A stretch of DNA of 16,020 nt from PVC group bacterium (lineage in GTDB: Bacteria; Verrucomicrobiota; Kiritimatiellia; SS1-B-03-39; UBA6053): assembly GCA_003565815.1 (NCBI GenBank), contig PXAS01000467.1, forward strand, positions 1 through 16,020, read 5' to 3'. Made by a program: the position numbers and the translations under genes. Under the pieces are notes generated by a model. That model searched no databases, was not told the DNA's origin, and saw nothing but the letters and a program-made list of their open reading frames with translations. Positions within the stretch are counted from its first letter, which is position 1. Every line of letters begins with the position of its first letter. Positions 1-5,704 of this stretch are shown in pieces.

Positions 1-68
1 GGGCGGAGACAAAATGACGCCAGTGATGGGCGATGCGCTTGTTGGGCAGCCATCCGGAAAAATTTCAT
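1..68 (-). CDS. Unidentified protein, N-terminal fragment cut by window edge
   Basis: An ATG at 68-66 overlaps the TGA stop of coaBC (67-65) in an ATGA arrangement. The frame then stays open for 22 codons to the left edge of the window, starting M-K-F-F-R-M-A-A. The overlap type matches the other junctions of this operon, which is the main reason to believe the gene is real. Too little protein is visible to assign a family. It would be the fourth gene of the gpsA-transporter-coaBC transcription unit and probably translationally coupled to coaBC. A second in-frame ATG lies at codon 6. Confidence 0.45.
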   Translation of the reverse strand, partial: MKFFRMAAQQAHRPSLASFCLR

Positions 69-1288
69 TCGCCTGGAATGAAGAACGGTTCAATCTTTCC
101 GAGGATGTAGCGGGCGGCCCGGGTTTTGTCGAGGGTTCCCCAATGTTCAAAGGCTTCGCGGTCTTTGGCGAGGTAGTGAAAGGTGCCGGAGGGGGCTCCG
201 AGCGAATCGGGGGCATTGAGGACGATGCCGTCGAGAAGTTTGCTTTGGAGTTTTTCCCGGGCATGTGCCTCGCCGTCATGGGTTTGCAAGGCGAAGCCGA
301 TGGCGGTCACCCCGGCCTTTTTTTCGCGGTTCAGGGTGGCGGCGATGTCCGGATTCGGCAACAGGCGAATGTCGAGCGACTGTTCCGCCTTGGGCAGTTT
401 GCTTTCCGCCCGGGTTTCGGGGCGGAAATCGGCCACGGCGGCCGCGTAAATCACGGCATCGCAGCTTTCGAGTAATCCGCGGGCCGTCTCCAGCATCTCT
501 TGCGCGGAAACCACGGGGTGGAGGCGGACCCCGCCAGGCAGGTTGGCCTCGGGAACGGGGCCGGTGACGAATTCCACTTTGGCGCCCTGTTGCAGGGCGG
601 CTTCCGCGAGGGCTTTGCCCATTTTGCCGCTACTGGGATTTCCCAAATAGCGAATGGGATCCAGATGTTCGTGGGTGGGGCCGGAGAGGATGAGCACGGT
701 TTTGCCGGAAAGGCGTTGCCTGGAAGTGAGATACGCCTCGACTTCGTCGAGAATGGCGGCGGGATCGCGGAGACGGCCTTCCCCGGTCATGCCGCAGGCC
801 AGATGTCCCGTGTCCGGGCCCAGGCGGATCCAGCCCAGGGATTCCAAGGCCCCGACGTTTTTTTGCAGCACGGGGTTGTGCCACATTTCCAGGTTCATGG
901 ACGGGCAGAAAATTTTGGCGCAGGTGGCGGGCAGGGACAGGCAACTGGTGCAGAGCAGATCATCCCCGATGCCGCCGGCGATTTTTGCGATGCTGTTGGC
1001 GGTGGCGGGGATGAGGAGAAAGAGGTCGGTTTCGGTGGCCGGGTACAGGTGGGGGTAGTGGTCCTCCAGGGTCCCCCGTCCGACATCCGGCCACAGCGTG
1101 GTGAGCACCGCATGGCCGCTGACGGCGGCGAAGCTTGCGGGTTGCACGAAACGCGTGGCCGCATCCGTCATGACCACGCGGACGCGATGGCCCTGTTTGC
1201 GCAGGCCCGAGACCACGTCCAGCGCTTTGTAGGCGGCAACGCCGCCGCAAACACCGATCAAAATTTGCTTGGAGGGGAGGGAGGGCAT
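65..1288 (-). CDS. coaBC: Bifunctional phosphopantothenoylcysteine decarboxylase / phosphopantothenate-cysteine ligase CoaBC
   Basis: This enzyme joins cysteine to 4'-phosphopantothenate (CoaB, CTP-dependent) and decarboxylates the product to 4'-phosphopantetheine (CoaC, FMN-dependent), two steps of cytosolic coenzyme A synthesis. The 407-residue length is normal. The N-terminal flavoprotein half shows GGVAAYKA near residue 15, a probable catalytic histidine at about 80 (YPHLYP), the PASANT-like motif PATANS, the PXMNXXMW motif as PSMNLEMW, and the substrate-clamp cysteine motif CGMTGEGRL. The C-terminal CoaB half starts near residue 195 with LSGKTVLILSGPTHEHLDP, followed by NPSSGKMG, AAAVADFRP and NPDIAATL. 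The start ATG shares one base with the stop of the upstream transporter (TAATG), indicating translational coupling. Its own stop overlaps the start of the next gene. All hallmark motifs are present, so the assignment is firm. The serine in PSMN instead of the common alanine still fits the motif. Confidence 0.96.
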   Translation of the reverse strand: MPSLPSKQILIGVCGGVAAYKALDVVSGLRKQGHRVRVVMTDAATRFVQPASFAAVSGHAVLTTLWPDVGRGTLEDHYPHLYPATETDLFLLIPATANSIAKIAGGIGDDLLCTSCLSLPATCAKIFCPSMNLEMWHNPVLQKNVGALESLGWIRLGPDTGHLACGMTGEGRLRDPAAILDEVEAYLTSRQRLSGKTVLILSGPTHEHLDPIRYLGNPSSGKMGKALAEAALQQGAKVEFVTGPVPEANLPGGVRLHPVVSAQEMLETARGLLESCDAVIYAAAVADFRPETRAESKLPKAEQSLDIRLLPNPDIAATLNREKKAGVTAIGFALQTHDGEAHAREKLQSKLLDGIVLNAPDSLGAPSGTFHYLAKDREAFEHWGTLDKTRAARYILGKIEPFFIPGE

Positions 1289-2202
1289 TACGGATTGGCG
1301 GGTTGGAGTTTTTTGCGATGCCGACCTTCCATCGGCTGTTCATTCCACCAGAGGGCGGCCAGCATGACGAAGGCGCCGATGAAGAACCGGCTCCAGCTTT
1401 CGACGTAATCCCATTGCCCGAAAACCACCATGACAATGATGATGGCCAGCGGGATTTTCAGGTTGTTGAAGATCGACAGGGTATGGGTATTGACCGAGAG
1501 GGCGCCATGATTGAACAAAAAGAAACCGAGACCCGAAGGGACCAGGCCCAGCCAGCACAGGATCAGCCAGCCTTTGACCGACATGCCGCTCAGATTCCGG
1601 AGGGCCGTGACCGGTTCGCCCCAAATCGTCCAAGCCAAGGCGGTGACGATCATGCCCCCGAAATACATCCATCCGAAGACATGCATGTCCCCAAATCGTT
1701 TCATGTCCGGCAAGAGACGGCGATAGGCCACCTGACCGAAGGCGAAGCAAAGGTTCGCGACCTGCATGATGGAAAAACCGATCCAGAAGCCCCGACTTTC
1801 CGGACGCGCGTATTGGATGACCATCGCCCCGGCCACCGCCAACCCCACGCAAAGCCAGGATTTCAGCTGTCCGCGGGATTTCACGAACAGAGAGTCGATC
1901 AGGCTGACATAAATCGGGGTGAAGACCGTGACCATGGCCACCTCGTATCCCTCCATGAACCCATAGGAGAGATTGAGGCAGACGTACATGCCGCCGAATT
2001 GCACCGCCCCCAGGCCGATGAGGATGACCCGCTTGCGGCGGGCGATGACGTGTACCCGCAATAGCGGCAGAAACATCAGCAGGGAATAGAACATGCGAAA
2101 AAACGCCAGCGTGTAGGCGTCCATGCCGTGATTCCGTATGAGAATGGGGATGAACCCAAAAGAAGGCCCCCAAAGAAGGGCGGCGAAAAAGAGCCAAATC
2201 AT
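1288..2202 (-). CDS. EamA/DMT-superfamily membrane transporter
   Basis: This 304-residue, strongly hydrophobic protein has about ten predicted membrane segments and two-fold EamA (formerly DUF6) character. The first repeat begins immediately at residue 1 (MIWLFFAALLWGPSFGFIP), and the second begins around residue 155 (GFWIGFSIMQVANLCFAFGQ). The start-of-repeat pattern 'hydrophobic-LLWG-hydrophobic' is typical of drug/metabolite exporters. The substrate cannot be read from sequence. The gene sits between gpsA and coaBC with a 4-bp ATGA overlap to gpsA and a 1-bp TAATG overlap to coaBC, so the three are very likely co-translated. The location does not prove a role in CoA or glycerolipid metabolism. 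The C-terminus is short and basic (MEGRHRKKLQ), consistent with a cytoplasmic tail. The family call is secure and the function unknown. Confidence 0.87.
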   Translation of the reverse strand: MIWLFFAALLWGPSFGFIPILIRNHGMDAYTLAFFRMFYSLLMFLPLLRVHVIARRKRVILIGLGAVQFGGMYVCLNLSYGFMEGYEVAMVTVFTPIYVSLIDSLFVKSRGQLKSWLCVGLAVAGAMVIQYARPESRGFWIGFSIMQVANLCFAFGQVAYRRLLPDMKRFGDMHVFGWMYFGGMIVTALAWTIWGEPVTALRNLSGMSVKGWLILCWLGLVPSGLGFFLFNHGALSVNTHTLSIFNNLKIPLAIIIVMVVFGQWDYVESWSRFFIGAFVMLAALWWNEQPMEGRHRKKLQPANP

Positions 2203-3197
2203 GAATGTTCGGGCTCCGGTTTGGGGTCGCGGGAAAGGAGATCTTCCAGGGACTGGCGCGGGTCCTTCCCTTCATACAATACCGCGTGTACTTCTTCGGT
2301 GATGGGAACGGCGACACCGAGATGGCGGGCAAGATCGCGCGCGGTGCGGGCATTGAAGACGCCTTCGGCGATCATGCTCATCGACGCTTCGATTTCCTCC
2401 ATGCTTTCCCCCTTGCCAATGCGCTCGCCGAATCCGCGATTGCGGCTCAGCTTGCTGCCGCAGGTGACAATGAGGTCCCCGACGCCGCTGAGGCCGGCGA
2501 AGGTTTCCGCTTGTCCGCCCGCCGCCGCCCCCAGGCGCATGAGTTCCGCGAGTCCGCGGGTAATGAGCGCCGCCTTGGTGTTGTCTCCGAAGCCGAGGCC
2601 GTCGCTGATCCCGGCGGCAATGGCGATGACGTTTTTGAGAGCACCGCCCAGTTCTACGCCGACAATGTCGGTGGAGGTATAGACCCGGAAGTGATTTTGG
2701 GAAAACAATTGCTGAAAAAATTCGGCCAAGTCATGATCGGGGGAAGCGATGGTGACGGCCGTGGGGGCTCCTTTGGCCACTTCCTCGGCATGGCTGGGTC
2801 CCGAAAGGGCCGCCACCTGCTCCAGACCCAGCAGTTCCCGGCACCATTCGCTGAGGCGGCGGTCATCGAGCAAGCCTTTGGACACGGTGATCACGGCGGC
2901 GGTTTTGGGAATTTTCCCGGTGAAGCGCTCCAGGGTGGGACGATAGAACTTCGAGGGGATTGCCACCACAAAGGTGGTGCAATCCCCGGTGGCCTCGTCG
3001 ATGTCCGCGGTCCAACACAGATCGGGCGGCATGGGGATACCCGGCAGAAAGCGGCTGTTTTCACCGGTTTCCCCCACTTGCCGAATGTAGTCGGCGTCGT
3101 GTCCCCACATGCAAACCCGGTGACCGTTGCGTTGCAGAACCAAGCCGAGGGCCGTGCCCCAGCCGCCGTCTCCGATGATGGTGATTTTGTGTGCCAT
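2199..3197 (-). CDS. gpsA: Glycerol-3-phosphate dehydrogenase [NAD(P)+] GpsA
   Basis: GpsA reduces dihydroxyacetone phosphate to sn-glycerol 3-phosphate in the cytosol, providing the backbone for phospholipids. The 332-residue length is typical. An N-terminal Rossmann motif is present as GDGGWGTALG (residues 9-18), with Asp where many homologues have Ala. Further family motifs are the lysine block TVSKGLL, the LSGPSHAEEVA segment, the catalytic lysine block ELGGALKNVIAIAAGISDGL, the GDNTKAALITRGLAE stretch, and GLSGVGDLIVTC. The start is supported by a strong Shine-Dalgarno sequence (AGGAGG, complement of 3203-3208) five bases from the ATG. The stop overlaps the transporter start as ATGA. It is the first gene of the operon, downstream of a 116-bp gap after the DUF1570-like gene. 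No unambiguous promoter was found in that gap. Confidence 0.97.
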   Translation of the reverse strand: MAHKITIIGDGGWGTALGLVLQRNGHRVCMWGHDADYIRQVGETGENSRFLPGIPMPPDLCWTADIDEATGDCTTFVVAIPSKFYRPTLERFTGKIPKTAAVITVSKGLLDDRRLSEWCRELLGLEQVAALSGPSHAEEVAKGAPTAVTIASPDHDLAEFFQQLFSQNHFRVYTSTDIVGVELGGALKNVIAIAAGISDGLGFGDNTKAALITRGLAELMRLGAAAGGQAETFAGLSGVGDLIVTCGSKLSRNRGFGERIGKGESMEEIEASMSMIAEGVFNARTARDLARHLGVAVPITEEVHAVLYEGKDPRQSLEDLLSRDPKPEPEHS

Positions 3198-3202
3198 GAA
3201 CC

Positions 3203-3208
3203 CCTCCT
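3203..3208 (-). promoter_or_regulatory. Strong Shine-Dalgarno site of gpsA
   Basis: AGGAGG on the minus strand lies five bases before the gpsA ATG. It is one of the few near-perfect ribosome binding sites in this window, where most genes show weak or no such site, and it fixes the gpsA start. Confidence 0.8.
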
Positions 3209-3313
3209 GTCAAATTCCCCCGCGAATGCAATCCGATTTTCGTTCAAGCTTGCCGGGTGTACGGCGGATCCGAGTGAAGCGGCGGTGGCGAGTCGGCGGA
3301 TGACCGCAAGCTT

Positions 3314-4756
3314 TCACCGCAGGAAGCCATACAGATGCGCAAGCCATTTTTGCTCCAGGGTATCGACGTCCCAGCCCAAGTGGCGGGCGAGGATCTGCAC
3401 CCGGGGGACATCCACGATCTCGCGCATGTTGGACGGACTGCGGATGAAGCGCATGTACGCAAAAAAGTTGTCTCGATTTTCAGGCAACATGGCCAGGTGA
3501 AACATTCCCCAGGACAAAACGTAGGCTTCGTATCCTTTGAATCCAGGAAGGTCCCGCTCAAAGTCCTCCGGTTTGCGAACCGCCAACAGATCCTTGAGGG
3601 GCGGAATGCGATTGCCGTTCAAAAGATTGAACAATGTCTGTTGATGGCTGGGGGGCAGGTCGCCGGGAGGATCGGATTCAAAATAGACCGCCAGTCCTTC
3701 GATCAGCCAACCGTTTTCGGCGTGGAACCAGGAATGCACCCCATGGGTATAGCTCAGGTGGTGGGCGCCCTCGTGTCGCAATGTGGCCACGGTTTCGCGT
3801 TGACCGCGCAGCAAGAGCTGTTCGCTGACGCTGTTTTGCATGTTTTCGATGGCGCGCCTCTCGTTGTGGGAATTCGCTTGTGACAGCATGCGGTGAATTT
3901 CATCCTGGATTTCACCGCGCATGGTTTTGGCATGTTCGGAATGATATTGATTGAAGACCACCATGCGGTCCTCCAAGGGCGAATAAAAGCCGGCGCTGGT
4001 TTCCAGGGCGGGGGCGGAACTGTCCTGGTGCTCGCGGTACTGGCTTTCCTCACTGAAAAAGAGCACCTGCAAGCTGTGGGCCGCGCTTTGGTGTTGCACC
4101 AAATCACCGAAAAGATCCATGTATTGTTCGTACATGCGTTCCAATTCCCGCACGCTTTCGATCACCTGATAATACGGCGCGTCGGTCAATACCGTGTAGT
4201 GGCCGAAATGAATGAGCTGGAAATGGGGGTATTCCATCTGAAACCGCACGTCCCGCCAGGTGATGGTGGGAATCGGCACGTTGTACGGGCTCAGGCTTCG
4301 GATCATGTCCGGGTGAAAATCCTTGATGACCCGTCCCTTGCCTCCGAAAGATTGCTCCACGGTCACCCGGGTTTCGTTTCGATTGAGGATGCGAACCAAA
4401 TGCTCCTCCCCAATCAGGGTCACCAAGCGGTGGGAGGGCCAGGATTTTTTTAAGCGCTCCTCCAGGCGGCGCTTCCAAGTCAGTTCGGCCACGGTATATT
4501 CCGACTCGGGTTTGTCGTGCGGCTCCTGATTGTAAAAGGTCTGCCAATTCATGACCCGGGCCAGGGTTCTCCCCGGCGCGGTGCTGAGAAAATGATAAAA
4601 CCGGGGGTCATAGTCCCGATTCCAAATGACCAATTGGTATGTTCCGAGAAGAAGCAGAATCATCACCACCCACCGGGTCCATTTCAGAACGCGGTACAAA
4701 AGACGCCATGGCCGGCGATGGCGGCGACGGGTTGCATGGTCAGGGCCGTTAGACAT
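3314..4756 (-). CDS. Membrane-anchored DUF1570-like (gluzincin-type) peptidase-like protein
   Basis: This 480-residue protein has a basic cytoplasmic N-terminus (RRRHRRPWR) and one membrane segment at about residues 27-46 (WVVMILLLLGTYQLVIW). The long remainder should be periplasmic or extracellular. The C-terminal half carries a zinc-peptidase signature, HEGAH at residues 328-332, followed by E353 in GWLIEGLAVYFE. That gives the HExxH...E ligand set of gluzincins, with spacing typical of DUF1570/peptidase-MA-like proteins common in Planctomycetes and Verrucomicrobia. His328 and His332 plus Glu353 are the likely zinc ligands and Glu329 the likely catalytic base. The region 55-230 matches nothing I recognise. 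No Shine-Dalgarno site precedes the ATG, but a good promoter-like pair ends six bases before it, suggesting a leaderless mRNA. It stands alone, 116 bp upstream of gpsA. Substrate unknown; peptidase activity is inferred from motifs only. Confidence 0.82.
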   Translation of the reverse strand: MSNGPDHATRRRHRRPWRLLYRVLKWTRWVVMILLLLGTYQLVIWNRDYDPRFYHFLSTAPGRTLARVMNWQTFYNQEPHDKPESEYTVAELTWKRRLEERLKKSWPSHRLVTLIGEEHLVRILNRNETRVTVEQSFGGKGRVIKDFHPDMIRSLSPYNVPIPTITWRDVRFQMEYPHFQLIHFGHYTVLTDAPYYQVIESVRELERMYEQYMDLFGDLVQHQSAAHSLQVLFFSEESQYREHQDSSAPALETSAGFYSPLEDRMVVFNQYHSEHAKTMRGEIQDEIHRMLSQANSHNERRAIENMQNSVSEQLLLRGQRETVATLRHEGAHHLSYTHGVHSWFHAENGWLIEGLAVYFESDPPGDLPPSHQQTLFNLLNGNRIPPLKDLLAVRKPEDFERDLPGFKGYEAYVLSWGMFHLAMLPENRDNFFAYMRFIRSPSNMREIVDVPRVQILARHLGWDVDTLEQKWLAHLYGFLR

Positions 4757-4762
4757 TTCGCT

Positions 4763-4791
4763 ATTCTATTCCCATCCATTCGGAAAATCAA
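4763..4791 (-). promoter_or_regulatory. Candidate promoter for the DUF1570-like gene, giving a leaderless transcript
   Basis: On the minus strand, TTGATT (4791-4786) and TAGAAT (4768-4763) are separated by exactly 17 bp, a good match to -35 and -10 hexamers. The -10 box ends six bases before the ATG at 4756-4754. Transcription would therefore begin at or next to the start codon. This agrees with the absence of a Shine-Dalgarno sequence. Confidence 0.45.
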
Positions 4792-4815
4792 TGTGTATTC
4801 AGGAAAAGCTTGTTT

Positions 4816-5015
4816 ATGATGTTGGCCTGCGGTTATTGCACCGCCACCCGGGACGGGGGGCGCATTGGATGGAATGTGCTCATGGTCATCGGCGCGGCCT
4901 TGGGGATTGCGCCGCCGGTTACATGTTCACCGATGATTGCCGCGTGGGCATTCCCCTGAGCCTTTTGATCGGCATCACCGCGGTCGGCCTCGCCCCTCTC
5001 ATTCGGCCTTTTTAG
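4816..5015 (+). pseudogene. Possible small two-segment membrane protein, apparently frame-broken
   Basis: The 378-bp stretch 4757-5134 holds no clear complete gene. An ORF from ATG 4816 to TGA 4959 encodes 47 residues with a hydrophobic segment (GWNVLMVIGAALGIAPPV), preceded by a weak AGGA at 4801-4804. In the adjacent frame, a second hydrophobic run (IPLSLLIGITAVGLAPLI) continues from about 4949 to a TAG at 5013-5015. A single indel near 4920-4957 would join them into one protein of about 66 residues with two membrane helices. I do not recognise a family. It could be a decayed gene, a sequencing error, or coincidence. The rest of the gap, 5016-5134, contains only the yceI leader. Confidence 0.22.
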
Positions 5016-5125
5016 CTTTATATCAAGATAATTTGTAAGGGTTTGGTTCCGCGGGGGACTTATCTGATGTAATCGGCATGATTTGGCTTCCCGTGATCAT
5101 GTCCCAAACACTTCAACCTATAAAT

Positions 5126-5131
5126 AAGGAG
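5126..5131 (+). promoter_or_regulatory. Shine-Dalgarno site of yceI ahead of four tandem ATG codons
   Basis: AAGGAG precedes four consecutive in-frame ATGs beginning at 5135, 5138, 5141 and 5144. Spacing is 3, 6, 9 and 12 bases, so the second or third ATG is the best placed. The site argues against the upstream in-frame ATG at 5078. Confidence 0.7.
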
Positions 5132-5134
5132 TCT

Positions 5135-5698
5135 ATGATGATGATGAAAAAACTGATGATGAGTGCCGCCGCCGCCGGAAGCTTGGCCTTTGCCGCGGAA
5201 TTGCCCATTGACCAAGACCATGCCGCGGTTACGTTCAGCATCCCGCACATGGTGGTGAGCCGAACCAAAGGCGCGTTCACTGAATTCGACGGGACGCTCA
5301 CCGTGGAAGATGACAAACTGACCGCCGTGAACGCCGTCATTCAAGTCAAGAGCATCGACACCAAAAACCGGCGCCGGGACGATCACTTGCGCAGCGATGA
5401 TTTTTTTGACGTGGAAAATCACCCCACCATGACCTTTGAAAGCACCGCCGTGCATGCGGACAAGATCGTTGGCAATCTGACCATCAAAGGCGAGACCCGG
5501 GAAGTGGAACTCAACTACACCTTCAAAGGACCGGTGACCGATCCTTGGGGCAACGTCCGCTTTGGATTCAATGCCGACACCACCATTGATCGCACCGATT
5601 TCGGACTCACCTGGAACCAAGTGGTGGAAGCCGGGGCGATGTTGGTCGGGGAAAAAGTCGACATCACCGTCAGCGTGGAAGTCATTCAGGGCGAATAA
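5135..5698 (+). CDS. yceI: Secreted YceI-family lipid-binding-like protein
   Basis: YceI-family proteins are periplasmic or secreted lipocalin-like beta-barrels, some shown to bind polyisoprenoids; the physiological role varies. The mature part begins AELPIDQDHAAVTFSIPHM, the usual YceI opening (D-x-x-H-x-x-V-x-F). It continues with FTEFDGTLTV, IQVKSIDTKNRRRDDHLRSDDFFDVENHPTMTF, LTIKGETREVEL and FGFNADTTIDRTDFGLTWNQ, all family landmarks. The length of about 187 residues is normal. A signal peptide (about MKKLMMSAAAAGSLAFA) precedes the mature chain. The start was placed at 5135 because AAGGAG sits just upstream; four tandem ATGs make 5138 or 5141 equally possible. An in-frame ATG at 5078 would add 19 non-signal-like residues and is unlikely. 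It is monocistronic here and converges with menD, with six bases between stop codons. Confidence 0.93.
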   Translation: MMMMKKLMMSAAAAGSLAFAAELPIDQDHAAVTFSIPHMVVSRTKGAFTEFDGTLTVEDDKLTAVNAVIQVKSIDTKNRRRDDHLRSDDFFDVENHPTMTFESTAVHADKIVGNLTIKGETREVELNYTFKGPVTDPWGNVRFGFNADTTIDRTDFGLTWNQVVEAGAMLVGEKVDITVSVEVIQGE

Positions 5699-5704
5699 TT
5701 TCGC

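Noticed and set aside
500..1408. Long plus-strand ORF opposite coaBC
   Set aside because: It is antisense to a clearly assigned enzyme, its translation has the Gly/Ala/Arg-rich composition of a shadow frame, and it has no family motif.
3246..3313. Inverted repeat AAGCTTGC / GCAAGCTT downstream of the DUF1570-like gene
   Set aside because: The stem is 8 bp with a 52-base loop and no T-run, and the core is a self-palindromic HindIII-like word, so chance is likely.
2205..3500. 431-codon plus-strand ORF opposite gpsA
   Set aside because: It is a mirror frame of gpsA in GC-rich DNA. It crosses the gene boundary, and no recognisable domain or start signal exists.
5003..5032. yceI promoter with GATAAT as -10
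   Set aside because: GATAAT is a fair -10, but no acceptable -35 hexamer lies 16-18 bp upstream, and other weak combinations are equally good.
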